From the NCBI RefSeq assembly GCF_900142465.1, contig NZ_FRAX01000001.1:248001-312000 (forward strand): DNA of 64,000 nucleotides, given 5' to 3'. The translations under genes and the position numbers were made by a program. Numbering within the stretch: the stretch's first letter is position 1; each line of letters opens with the position of its first letter. The notes under the pieces are model-generated. The model had not been told where the DNA came from, ran no database searches, and was given only the letters and a program-made list of their open reading frames with translations. Origin of the DNA: Fibrobacter sp. UWH6 (lineage in GTDB: Bacteria; Fibrobacterota; Fibrobacteria; Fibrobacterales; Fibrobacteraceae). This document shows, in pieces, positions 49,238-57,681 of the stretch.

Positions 49238-50827
49238 ATGATCAGTTCAAAAGAAATTTTGGAGAATCTGGACTCGGCTATAGCCGGCGAGGAGTTTCAA
49301 GTTTATTTTCAGCCGCAGTATAACCATTCTACTGGGATGCTGATTGGTGCGGAAGCGCTCGTTCGTTGGGCGTCTCCTAAGTTCGGTTTTATTTCTCCTG
49401 CTGATTTTATTCCTGTTCTTGAAGAGCAGGGACGTATTCCCGAGATTGATCTCTATGTCTTTGAACGGGTCTGCAGATTTCTTCGCCATAGCATAGATTC
49501 TAATTTGCCTTTAGTTCGCATTTCGGTGAACATGTCCCGAAATGATATCTTGCGGGAGGATTACATCCAGAGAATGGAAGCCCTCCGTTGCAAGTATGAT
49601 GTTCCTACAAAGCTCATTCATGTGGAATTGACAGAAACGGCTGCAATTTCGGGCTCCCAGATTATCATTGATACCATCGATAAATTGCATCGACTGGGAT
49701 ACACTGTCGAAATGGATGATTTTGGCAGTGGGTATTCTTCGCTGAATGTGCTGAAGGATATTGATTTTGACGTTCTCAAGTTGGACCTGAAATTTATTGC
49801 GGGAAGTATCGGTAACGAACGCGGCGGAACGATCCTGAGCTCCATTGTGCGTATGGCCAAGTGGCTGCAGCTTCCTGTAATTGCCGAAGGTGTTGAAACC
49901 GTTGAACAGGCCGATTTCTTGAAGAGTGTCGGTTGCGATTACGTACAAGGTTTTCTGTACTCCAAGCCTGTTCCTATCTCTGAATATGAGAAACTTTTGA
50001 ATGGCAATTCTGTGGGCTCCATTGTACCGCAGATGAATTTGAACAGTGTCCTGGATGCGGGTAAATTCTGGGATCCTGATTCTCTTGAAACCTTGATTTT
50101 CAGCAACTTTGTGGGAGCCGCCGCTATTCTTGAACAGCGTGGCGATTCTCTGGAAGTTCTCCGGGTGAATCCTAAGTTCCTTCGCGAAATGGGTATGAAC
50201 TTGTCTGAAAAAGACTTGGTGAACTCGAATCCGGTCAAGACGATGGATGCTTCTAACATGAAGATCTATATGGAGTGTCTGGAAAAGGCGGCAGAAAAGA
50301 GAGAGGAACAGGAATGTGAAACCTGGAGAAATGTGCGCTCGGCCTGCTGCGGCTTTGAACGGCTTTGCGTGCGTAGCTGCATTCAGTTGATTGGCGTGAG
50401 CAAGGTTAGCCGTCTCTTCTTTGTGACGATAAGAAACATTACAGTCGAAAAGAATATGCTGCTCCAGATGCAGGCTGCAGAGCGTCGCTTTAAGGCCGCC
50501 AGTGAACAGGCTAATATTTATTTCTGGGAGTACTCTGTGGCTACCAAGGAAATGCGCCCCTGTTTCCGCTGTCAGCGTGACCTTGGCTTGCCTCCCTTGG
50601 TTCGTAATTATCCGGAGCCTGTTATTGAAAATGGATTTTTCCCTGCGGATTTTGCGGATATGTACCGTGAATGGCATCGAAAGATTGACGCTGGCCTCGC
50701 TAGTGTGGAAGGCATCATTCCGTTGACCGAAAAGAGGATCCCGTTCCATGTCCGTTATACCACGGAATTTGATGAAAATGGTCGCCCTGTCAAGGCCTAT
50801 GGATCTGCCACCATGGTGGTGGATTGA
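49238..50827 (+). CDS. EAL-domain c-di-GMP phosphodiesterase with C-terminal sensor-like region
   Basis: 529 aa from the ATG at 49238 (MISSKEILENLDSA); an upstream in-frame start adds an unlikely extension. The EAL domain (about 12-250) keeps the catalytic set: GAEALVRW (Glu39), ISVNMSRND (Asn), HVELTETA, MDDFGSGYSSL (Asp pair), VLKLDLKFI (Lys), IAEGVET (Glu) and VQGFLYSKP (Gln). So it should be active. There is no GGDEF domain. The C-terminal 270 aa look like a PAS-type region (EVLRVNPKFLREMGMN; RFKAASEQANIYFWEYSVAT) and hold several Cys. Cytoplasmic; degrades c-di-GMP to pGpG (family role). Confidence 0.93.
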   Translation: MISSKEILENLDSAIAGEEFQVYFQPQYNHSTGMLIGAEALVRWASPKFGFISPADFIPVLEEQGRIPEIDLYVFERVCRFLRHSIDSNLPLVRISVNMSRNDILREDYIQRMEALRCKYDVPTKLIHVELTETAAISGSQIIIDTIDKLHRLGYTVEMDDFGSGYSSLNVLKDIDFDVLKLDLKFIAGSIGNERGGTILSSIVRMAKWLQLPVIAEGVETVEQADFLKSVGCDYVQGFLYSKPVPISEYEKLLNGNSVGSIVPQMNLNSVLDAGKFWDPDSLETLIFSNFVGAAAILEQRGDSLEVLRVNPKFLREMGMNLSEKDLVNSNPVKTMDASNMKIYMECLEKAAEKREEQECETWRNVRSACCGFERLCVRSCIQLIGVSKVSRLFFVTIRNITVEKNMLLQMQAAERRFKAASEQANIYFWEYSVATKEMRPCFRCQRDLGLPPLVRNYPEPVIENGFFPADFADMYREWHRKIDAGLASVEGIIPLTEKRIPFHVRYTTEFDENGRPVKAYGSATMVVD

Positions 50828-50884
50828 TGACCGTGGGGAATAAGAAATAATTATTTCATTCTATGTAAAATGTCTGACCTTAAA

Positions 50885-50917
50885 GGCGCAATTCCTTGTG
50901 AATTGCGTCTTTTTTTT
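50885..50917 (+). terminator. EAL gene terminator
   Basis: GGCGCAATTC / GAATTGCGTC (50885-50894 / 50900-50909), 10 bp with one G-U, followed by eight T. Confidence 0.9.
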
Positions 50918-50991
50918 AGATTACAACCCTAGGGGAGACGGCTCCAATTTTTTATTTTTGACCCGATAAATTTTATGCATGTGGAGCATAT

Positions 50992-52476
50992 ATGTTCAAA
51001 GTTGGATTTGATAACGACGCGTACTTGAGAACGCAGTCCGAGAAGATTGCCGAACGTATTGCAAAGTTCGGTGGAAAGCTTTACCTTGAATTTGGCGGAA
51101 AGCTCTTTGATGACCACCACGCAAGCCGTGTACTGCCTGGCTTCGCCCCAGATTCCAAGATCCGCATGCTCGAAAAGCTGAAGGACAAGGCCGAAGTTAT
51201 TATCGCCGTCAATGCCAACGATATCGAAAAGAATAAGGTCCGTGGCGACCTCGGCATTACCTACGATCAGGACGTTCTCCGTCTGATCGACGCCTTCCGC
51301 GGTTACGGTCTCTATGTGAGCAGCGTGGTGCTGACTCGCTGGCAGGACCAGCCTAGCGCCCTGGCTTACCAGAAGAAGTTGGAAGGTCTAGGTCTGAAGG
51401 TTTACCGCCATTATCCCATCGCTGGTTACCCCAACAACATTCCTCTGGTAGTGAGCGATGACGGCTACGGCAAGAACCAGTTTGTTGAAACAACCCGCGA
51501 ACTTGTGGTGGTGACCGCCCCGGGTCCGGGAAGTGGAAAGATGGCTGTTTGCCTCTCCCAGATTTATCACGAAAATACCCGCGGCGTCAAGGCCGGTTAC
51601 GCAAAGTTCGAAACGTTCCCCATCTGGAACATTCCTCTGAAGCACCCGGTGAACTTGGCTTACGAAGCTGCTACCGCAGACTTGAACGATGTGAACATGA
51701 TTGACCCGTTCCATCTGGAAGCTTACGGCAAGACCACCATCAACTATAACCGTGATGTTGAAGTGTTCCCGGTTCTGAACGCTCTGTTCACTCGCATCCT
51801 TGGTGAATCTCCGTACAAGAGCCCCACTGACATGGGCGTGAACATGGCTGGTAACTGCATCATCGATGATGACGCTGTTAGCGAAGCCGCCAAGCAGGAA
51901 ATCATCCGCCGCTACTACAACACCCTCTGCGATGTCCGTAAGGGCAACGCTGATCAGGATCAGGTTTACAAGCAGCAGCTGGTCATGGAACAGGCTCACA
52001 TTAGCACCGCCGACCGTCCGGTGGTGGCTGCCGCTCTCAAGCGTGCCGCAGAAACTAACGGCCCCGCCGTTGCTATTGAACTTCAGGATGGCGCTGTGAT
52101 TGCCGCAAAGACTTCTTCCTTGCTGGGTGCGTCCTCTGCCATGCTTCTGGATGCCCTCAAGCACCTGGCTGGTATTCCTGATGAAGTCCGTCTGCTTTCT
52201 CCCATGGTCATTGAACCTATTCAGAGCCTGAAGACCAAGCAACTGGGCCACACCAATCCCCGTCTCCACATGGACGAAGTGTTGGTGGCTCTCTCTGTCT
52301 GCGCCCTCACGGATTACAACGCAAAGATCGCTCTGGAAAAGCTTCCGGAACTCCGCCACTGCGAAGTCCATGCCAGCGTCATCCTCTCTCAGGTTGATGT
52401 AGGCGTGTTCCGCCGCCTGGGTGTGAACTTGACCTCTGAACCGAATTATCAGACTAGCAAGTTGTATCATACCTAA
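50992..52476 (+). CDS. DUF1846-family protein
   Basis: 494 aa. The family's blocks are evident: GFDNDAYLRTQSEKIAERIA, YLEFGGKLFDDHHASRVLPG, IIAVNANDIEKNKVRGDLGI, VTAPGPGSGKMAVCLSQIYH and a C-terminal QLGHTNPRLHMDEVLVALSV. The family is widespread and conserved, cytoplasmic, with a P-loop-like GPGSGK and unknown role. TGGAGC gives a ribosome-binding site before the ATG. Single gene with its own terminator. Confidence 0.93.
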   Translation: MFKVGFDNDAYLRTQSEKIAERIAKFGGKLYLEFGGKLFDDHHASRVLPGFAPDSKIRMLEKLKDKAEVIIAVNANDIEKNKVRGDLGITYDQDVLRLIDAFRGYGLYVSSVVLTRWQDQPSALAYQKKLEGLGLKVYRHYPIAGYPNNIPLVVSDDGYGKNQFVETTRELVVVTAPGPGSGKMAVCLSQIYHENTRGVKAGYAKFETFPIWNIPLKHPVNLAYEAATADLNDVNMIDPFHLEAYGKTTINYNRDVEVFPVLNALFTRILGESPYKSPTDMGVNMAGNCIIDDDAVSEAAKQEIIRRYYNTLCDVRKGNADQDQVYKQQLVMEQAHISTADRPVVAAALKRAAETNGPAVAIELQDGAVIAAKTSSLLGASSAMLLDALKHLAGIPDEVRLLSPMVIEPIQSLKTKQLGHTNPRLHMDEVLVALSVCALTDYNAKIALEKLPELRHCEVHASVILSQVDVGVFRRLGVNLTSEPNYQTSKLYHT

Positions 52477-52531
52477 GCAAGGTAATCCTTCGCTTTAAAG
52501 CTTCGGCTTATCGTCGCACAGATTTCAATTA

Positions 52532-52561
52532 AAAAAGTCCCGGAGTAATCCGAGACTTTTT
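52532..52561. terminator. Bidirectional terminator after the DUF1846 gene
   Basis: AAAAAGTCCCGGA / TCCGAGACTTTTT (52532-52544 / 52549-52561) with one mismatch and a GTAA loop. It also serves the convergent small membrane protein gene. Confidence 0.85.
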
Positions 52562-52563
52562 AG

Positions 52564-52896
52564 TTACCATGAAAGTAAAACAATTCCTGTGGTACCAAGG
52601 GCGATTAGACCTGCTCCAGCTCCGATGCCTGTTGCACTACCACTGTTTAAACCTACGTCAACACCAATCACCATAATTCCGCCAAGTATTCCTGCGACAG
52701 AATAAAGGTAACCCATAAATCTCAAAAAAGGGCTGTGATCGGAATAATCACCGTCGTAATTTGTGTCGTGGACGTAATTCTCTATATTAGTAGGAATGGA
52801 TTGCACAATTCTAGATTCATGCGTTACAATAGGGGTGGCCGCAAACGAATTTAATGCGAGTAGGAGAATAAACAAGATTGTGCTTACGGATTTCAT
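52564..52896 (-). CDS. Small secreted or membrane protein
   Basis: 110 aa from the ATG at 52896 (MKSVSTILFILLLALNSFAA), the start of a clear signal peptide; a TTG three codons upstream is in frame. The mature part has a polar HDTNYDGDYSDHSPF segment and two C-terminal hydrophobic stretches (about 58-77 and 85-108) rich in Gly. No family is recognised. A minus-strand terminator of the upstream gene (52912-52938) lies just before it. Confidence 0.65.
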   Translation of the reverse strand: MKSVSTILFILLLALNSFAATPIVTHESRIVQSIPTNIENYVHDTNYDGDYSDHSPFLRFMGYLYSVAGILGGIMVIGVDVGLNSGSATGIGAGAGLIALGTTGIVLLSW

Positions 52897-52911
52897 GATA
52901 ACCAATATAAA

Positions 52912-52938
52912 AAACGGCCGGCATAAACCGGTCGTTCT
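52912..52938 (-). terminator. Terminator of the Cys-cluster protein gene
   Basis: On the minus strand AACGACCGG and CCGGCCGTT pair with one mismatch around TTTATG, followed by six T. Confidence 0.7.
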
Positions 52939-52960
52939 TTAAAGCTTCGTTAGTCTGATA

Positions 52961-53692
52961 TTACTTAGCCTTTTTCGGGGGGTGAGCTGCAATCTTCTTG
53001 GTGCCCTTGGCCTTTTCGGCTTCGAGTGCTGCCTTTTCTTCGGCTTCGGCTGCAGCTTCAGCTTCGTCGAATGCGGCCTGCATTTCTTCCAGAGCGCCAA
53101 CGGGATCGTCTTCGATGATTTCGGAAGCTTCGTCTACCAGTTCGGCGAATTCGTCGTACCAGTCTGCGAAGATTTCCACTTCCAGGTGGTCAACACCGGG
53201 AACGGTGAGACGGACGCCGCAACTTTCGCCAACGCGGTCCATGTAAGAAGCGATTTCCGGCTTCAGGAGGGACAGGTCCAGGCCGTCCAGGTCTTCCGGT
53301 TCCAGCCATACGCCATCTTCTTCCTCTTCTTCAACCTTAGCTGCCTTCTTGGACTTCTTGTCTGCCTTCTTTTCGGCCTTGTCTTCGCAGCAGCAACCGC
53401 ACTGGCAACCGCAATTGCAGTCGGCGCCGTAGGTTTCCAGATATTCTTCGTCATCCATACCGCTGTCATAGAAGAATTCGTCTTCTTCAAGGTACAGGGT
53501 TTCGACAAAGATGCTCTTTGCGCCCAGGGACTTTGCGGCTTCGATGAATTCCTTCAGGTCGCCACCAAAGTAGCGGGTTGCTTCCACTTCTTCGTTCAGG
53601 GTCTGAACGGGGATGGGGAGGAGCTTCTGCTTGCTGATGTAAGCGCAGACTTCGTCGCTAATGGACTTCTGAACTTTCTGATTCTTAGCCAT
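52961..53692 (-). CDS. Acidic protein with a dense Cys cluster
   Basis: 243 aa, no signal peptide. A globular N-terminus (1-90) resembles proteins of about 80 aa with TLNEEVEATRYFGGDLKEFI. It is followed by DCNCGCQCGCCCEDK, seven cysteines in eleven residues (92-102), a Lys-rich linker, a second folded part (SLLKPEIASYMDRVGESCGV to about 195) and an Ala/Glu/Lys-rich tail. The cluster looks able to bind metal or iron-sulphur. No family is recognised. AAGGAG precedes the ATG. Confidence 0.7.
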   Translation of the reverse strand: MAKNQKVQKSISDEVCAYISKQKLLPIPVQTLNEEVEATRYFGGDLKEFIEAAKSLGAKSIFVETLYLEEDEFFYDSGMDDEEYLETYGADCNCGCQCGCCCEDKAEKKADKKSKKAAKVEEEEEDGVWLEPEDLDGLDLSLLKPEIASYMDRVGESCGVRLTVPGVDHLEVEIFADWYDEFAELVDEASEIIEDDPVGALEEMQAAFDEAEAAAEAEEKAALEAEKAKGTKKIAAHPPKKAK

Positions 53693-53705
53693 GATATTCT
53701 CCTTG

Positions 53706-53847
53706 TGAGGTATGAGGTTCGAGGTCGCTCGCAGTGCTCGCTTGAGGTATGAGTCAAATGATCGCGGCTTTGCCGCCTTACTTTAACTCAAAGGTCCGAA
53801 GGACCGTCCTCAAACCTGAAAGCACCGAAGGTGCGCCCTCAAACCTA
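53706..53847. repeat. Modular hairpin repeat region (copy B)
   Basis: GAGGTATGAG words, GCTCGC twice and three mini-hairpins with 5-bp stems and 3-nt loops: GCGGC-TTT-GCCGC (53764-53776), GGTCC-GAA-GGACC (53793-53805), GCACC-GAA-GGTGC (53822-53834). Words such as CTCAAACCT separate the hairpins. Related arrays lie at 61367-61440 and 62436-62586. Confidence 0.75.
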
Positions 53848-54804
53848 TTAAACGTGATACTTCTTGAGGCTTTCTGCCTTTTCGTTGATGAGCTTCATGA
53901 TGCGTTCTACGGCTTCTTCGCCGCGGGCGGTGTCCTTGACGCTGGTCATGGGCTGGAACAACGGGCTGTTGAACATGGTTCCCAGAGGAATGGGGTTCTT
54001 GCGGCAGAAGGTTGCTTCCACGTAGTCGCGGGCTGCGCTCTGCAGGTCCTTGGCCTTGGAGGCATCGCCAGCAGCGTATGCCTTGTAAAGGTCAGAGAAA
54101 ATCTTTGCAGCTTCGGGAATGTTACCGGTAGCGGTAATCAGGCCCTGGCCACCCATTTCAAGCATATCGATGAAGAATCCGTCTTCGCCAGAGAGAACGG
54201 CGAAGTCGTTGTTCTTGGTTTCGTTGATGACGCGCTTGGTGTCTTCGTGGAACTTTTCGCCGATACGGAAGTCAACTGCCTGCTTGAGACCGATGATGTT
54301 CTTGTCTTCGGAAAGGGCGATGAGGGTGTCGGGGTGGACGTAGCTAGCGGTACGGCCCGGAACGTTATAGATGATGATCTTGGCGCCAGTTTCTTCGCTC
54401 AAGGTCTTGAAATGCTTTTCGATGCCTTCCTGGGACGGGTTGTTGTAGTAACCGGTCACGCAGAGCATGGGAACTTCAGCAATCTTCAGGATTTCCTGAA
54501 TCATTTCCACAGATTCACGAGTGCAGTTGGAGCCTGCGCCTGCGATAACGGGAACGCGGCCGCCTACGTAGTCCAGAGTGAACTTGATGATGTCCAGATG
54601 CTGCTTGTGAGTGACGGTGGCGCTCTGACCAGTGGTGCCAACCGGGAGAATACCGGAAACGCCAGAGGCAATGAGGTCGTCAATCATCTTTTCCATCTTC
54701 TTGTAGTCGATGGAGTTGTTAAGGTTCTTAGGATCATCGTTCATCAGCGGAGTGAACAATGCGGGAAAAACACCAGTAAGTTGAGAAGCTTTTGTAATTT
54801 GCAT
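53848..54804 (-). CDS. dapA: 4-hydroxy-tetrahydrodipicolinate synthase
   Basis: 318 aa. DapA marks: GVFPALFTPL, GVSGILPVGTTGQSATVTH, VIAGAGSNCT, CVTGYYNNPSQEG, YNVPGRTASY and the Schiff-base lysine in IIGLKQAV. It condenses pyruvate and aspartate semialdehyde in lysine and cell-wall diaminopimelate synthesis. It is longer than E. coli DapA (292 aa). The start is fixed by homology, and TATTTTTA on the complement (54809-54816) ends 4 nt before the ATG, suggesting a leaderless mRNA. Confidence 0.95.
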   Translation of the reverse strand: MQITKASQLTGVFPALFTPLMNDDPKNLNNSIDYKKMEKMIDDLIASGVSGILPVGTTGQSATVTHKQHLDIIKFTLDYVGGRVPVIAGAGSNCTRESVEMIQEILKIAEVPMLCVTGYYNNPSQEGIEKHFKTLSEETGAKIIIYNVPGRTASYVHPDTLIALSEDKNIIGLKQAVDFRIGEKFHEDTKRVINETKNNDFAVLSGEDGFFIDMLEMGGQGLITATGNIPEAAKIFSDLYKAYAAGDASKAKDLQSAARDYVEATFCRKNPIPLGTMFNSPLFQPMTSVKDTARGEEAVERIMKLINEKAESLKKYHV

Positions 54805-55084
54805 GCCTTAAAAATAGCTATAAAATGAAGATTTGGACCTTGCAAATGTCGCTTTACCCCCATTATTTTTCGCGAAAATCGGTGTAAACGGGGGATTTGG
54901 TGCCTTTAAGGACGTAATGACCTGGATTTTTACCTTTCTTTTTACCGTATGCTGTTCTTTTTATGTCAAAAAATAACATTAAAATATACAGGGGCGAGAT
55001 AAGCCCCTTTTTGGTGGGGAGGGGTATCGTTTGTAACAAAATTTTTGTAAATTAATGCCCGAAAACTTTAAAATAGGAACCACT
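54805..55084. promoter_or_regulatory. Divergent upstream region of dapA and the phosphohexomutase gene
   Basis: 280 nt. The dapA promoter element is at its left end. A short terminator-like hairpin AGGGGC / GCCCCT (54990-54995 / 55003-55008) with TTTT lies 70 nt before the mutase start, and TAAATTAA (55048-55055) just before an in-frame ATG at 55055. CCCCC (54856-54860) and GGGGG (54890-54894) may pair across TTTTCGCGAAAA. No gene is seen. Confidence 0.4.
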
Positions 55085-56698
55085 ATGGAAAACATTACTC
55101 AGATTTGGAAGAAGATCCAGTCCCCCGAATTTAACCCCGCTACCGACATGGCTCTGGTAGAACAGGTCAAGCAGGTGGCTCTCACCTCTCAGGAACCGGC
55201 AAAGGTTAGCTTCGGCACTTCCGGCTGGCGTGGCGAAATCGGTTCTGAATTCACTCTCCGTAATCTGCAGGTCGTAGGCGCAGCTATCGTCCGCCTCTAC
55301 AAGGAAGCTGATGCTGCCATGTTCGAAGCTCTTGGCGTCAAGGACTTCGCTGAACTTCAGAAGCGCGGCGTTGTGGTTGGCCACGACAACCGTCTCCTGG
55401 GTCACGAATTCTGCGAAGCTGTGGCTGACCAGTTCGCCAAGGCCGGTGTGAAGGTTTACTACGGCAACGAAATGCCGACTCCGGAATTCTCCGCTGCAAT
55501 CGAAATGCTGGGTGCTGCCTGCTCCATCAACATGACTCCTAGCCACAACCCCAGCCACTACAACGGCATCAAGTTCAACCCCGCAGACGGCGGTCCTGCA
55601 GGTCCGGAAATCACCAACGTGATTACCAAGCTCTCTAACGAAATGATGAGCACCTGGAAGTTCGAACCGGTCTCCAAGGTTGACTGGGAAATCATCGACT
55701 CCCTGAAGATCTACAAGGAATTCCTGATCAAGCAGGGCACCATCAAGTTTGACCGTATCAAGGACTTCATCAAGAAGGATCGTCTGACTTTGGTCTGCGA
55801 CCACGTTCACGGTTCTACCCGTCGTCGTCCGGCCGCTCTCCTGGACAATCCCCAGTGCCTCGTTACCATCCGTAACGAAGACGACAGCCTGTTCGGCGGT
55901 GTTGCTCCGGAACCGTCTTCCAAGAACCTGGAAATGGTCCGCAAGGCTCTGGACGAAAGCAAGTCCTTCTTCCGCCTGGGCGCAATCTTTGACCCGGATG
56001 GTGACCGTATCCGCTTCTACGATGGTTCTCGCGAAATCGACATGAACCAGTTCGGCGCAATCGCTTTCCACTACATGGCTACCTGGCGCAAGGAACAGGG
56101 CGTGGTTGCAAAGTCTGTTGCTACTTCTAACTTCGTGAACATCATTGCTGAAAAGCTGGGCGTTCCCGTTATGGAAACTCCGGTGGGCTTCAAGAACTTC
56201 CGCCCCTGGTTGTCTCGCAATGCCAAGGATAAGGCTCTGGTCGCCTTCGAAGAATCTGATGGTATTTCCGGCCTCAACAACACCCTGGAAAAGGATGCTC
56301 AGTTCGGCCTTCTCATCGCTCTCGAAATCATGGCTACCACCGGCAAGAACCTGGGTGAATACCTGGATGCCCTCTATGCTGAATATGGCCGCTTCTACCC
56401 CAGCCGCGCTGGTTTCGAAGTGGACAAGTCCCTGGTCGGTGCTCCGCTCATCGCCAAGGTGAACGCTGTTGCCGAAGCCGCACAGGTCGGTGCTAAGGTC
56501 ATGGTGGGCAACACCGAAAAGACCGTTAAGCAGTTGCTCACTCTCGACGGCGTGAAGATCATTTTCGAAGACGATTCCTGGATGCTGGTTCGCCCGTCCG
56601 GTACCGAACCCAAGGTTCGTATCTATACCGAATGCCGCAACCCGGATGAAAAGGATCCCATGTTCGAAGCAGCCAAGGCTCTGTTCTACAAGAACTAA
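55085..56698 (+). CDS. Phosphoglucomutase/phosphomannomutase family enzyme
   Basis: 537 aa from the ATG with AGGA 7 nt upstream; an ATG 30 nt upstream lies directly behind a TAAATTAA element. Family motifs: FGTSGWRGEIG, the active Ser in MTPSHNPSHYNG, the metal loop DPDGDR and the substrate loop RPSGTEPK. It moves phosphate between positions 1 and 6 of hexoses. Whether the preferred sugar is glucose, mannose or glucosamine cannot be read. Divergent from dapA. Confidence 0.92.
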   Translation: MENITQIWKKIQSPEFNPATDMALVEQVKQVALTSQEPAKVSFGTSGWRGEIGSEFTLRNLQVVGAAIVRLYKEADAAMFEALGVKDFAELQKRGVVVGHDNRLLGHEFCEAVADQFAKAGVKVYYGNEMPTPEFSAAIEMLGAACSINMTPSHNPSHYNGIKFNPADGGPAGPEITNVITKLSNEMMSTWKFEPVSKVDWEIIDSLKIYKEFLIKQGTIKFDRIKDFIKKDRLTLVCDHVHGSTRRRPAALLDNPQCLVTIRNEDDSLFGGVAPEPSSKNLEMVRKALDESKSFFRLGAIFDPDGDRIRFYDGSREIDMNQFGAIAFHYMATWRKEQGVVAKSVATSNFVNIIAEKLGVPVMETPVGFKNFRPWLSRNAKDKALVAFEESDGISGLNNTLEKDAQFGLLIALEIMATTGKNLGEYLDALYAEYGRFYPSRAGFEVDKSLVGAPLIAKVNAVAEAAQVGAKVMVGNTEKTVKQLLTLDGVKIIFEDDSWMLVRPSGTEPKVRIYTECRNPDEKDPMFEAAKALFYKN

Positions 56699-56750
56699 GT
56701 CTTGATTAGTGGATTGGGTTTCTAACCCGAATTAAAAGAGGATTAGAATT

Positions 56751-57518
56751 ATGAAGAAGTTACTTGCATTTCTCTTTCTGGCCTTTGCAGTTGTTTGCTC
56801 TGCTCAGAACCTGAAGCCTGAATTCCAGGCTTTCTCTGGGGCGCTGCTTAAACTGAAGAAGGTTGAAAAGGGTTTCCACAAGTTCCAGTTGACGGTGGAT
56901 GTCGCTCCGTGGGCCTTCCAGGCTACGGGTGAAGTCCAGGCTCCGGGTGGAGACGGCGACGTCTTGATTACCGGTCTCTTTGACGGTGAACTTTATGCGG
57001 TTCTCGCATACGTTCCCTCTACGGCTGCTGGTACCGACGGTCAGGAATATCAGGTTGGTTTCTTTGACATGATGCTTTATTATGAAGAAGAACCTACCCG
57101 TATTCGTAACCTGAAGTTCAAGCTGTTGCCTCCGGCCAACGATGAATGGGCTAAGGGCATTCTGAAGGATGCTCTGGAATCCGGTTCCTTGATTGGTAAC
57201 GTGTGGGGCGGTAAGTATGACCGCGCCATTACCAAGGCTTCCGCTGATCCTATGGACAAGAAGAAGTTGCAAGCTCTTCAGAAGAAGAACGGAAACCGCA
57301 AACTTTCTGATGACGATGGAACCATTTCTACCCGCAAGCGTCGTGTAGAAGCTGAAGAAGCTCCCGTTACGAAGCCGGCCAAGAAGGGCAAGGCTGTAAA
57401 GGATGAGGCTCCTGTCAAGAAGAATAAGCACAAGAAGGTTTCTTCTGGTGATGGCTGCGATGATCCGAGCCTGAGCGTCAAGGAAAAGCGCCAGTGCGCT
57501 ATGCGTAAGAAGAAATAA
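56751..57518 (+). CDS. Secreted protein with Lys-rich tail
   Basis: 255 aa. The signal peptide (about 1-19, ends VVCSAQ) is followed by a compact domain (about 20-165) with FHKFQLTVDVAPWAFQATGE and TGLFDGELYAVLAYV. The C-terminal 90 residues are charged and Lys-rich (SDDDGTISTRKRRVEAEEAP). No family is recognised. AGAGGATTAG is the ribosome-binding region. It follows the mutase by 52 nt and is probably in its transcript, and a strong terminator follows. Confidence 0.75.
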   Translation: MKKLLAFLFLAFAVVCSAQNLKPEFQAFSGALLKLKKVEKGFHKFQLTVDVAPWAFQATGEVQAPGGDGDVLITGLFDGELYAVLAYVPSTAAGTDGQEYQVGFFDMMLYYEEEPTRIRNLKFKLLPPANDEWAKGILKDALESGSLIGNVWGGKYDRAITKASADPMDKKKLQALQKKNGNRKLSDDDGTISTRKRRVEAEEAPVTKPAKKGKAVKDEAPVKKNKHKKVSSGDGCDDPSLSVKEKRQCAMRKKK

Positions 57519-57546
57519 TCTTCTTTGTAGTTCGAAACTTATAAAT

Positions 57547-57583
57547 GCCGCTGCCTTTCGTAGAGAAGGGTGGCGGCTTTTTT
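57547..57583 (+). terminator. Terminator after the Lys-tail protein gene
   Basis: GCCGCTGCCTTT / AAGGGTGGCGGC (57547-57558 / 57566-57577) with G-U pairs, then TTTTTT. Confidence 0.9.
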
Positions 57584-57681
57584 CTTGATTTTTTATATAA
57601 AACTTGCGGAATTTAAGGACAGACGTCCAAAAAAAAATTATTTTTTGACCCGAAACTTTTGCAACCTATATGAGGTAATTT

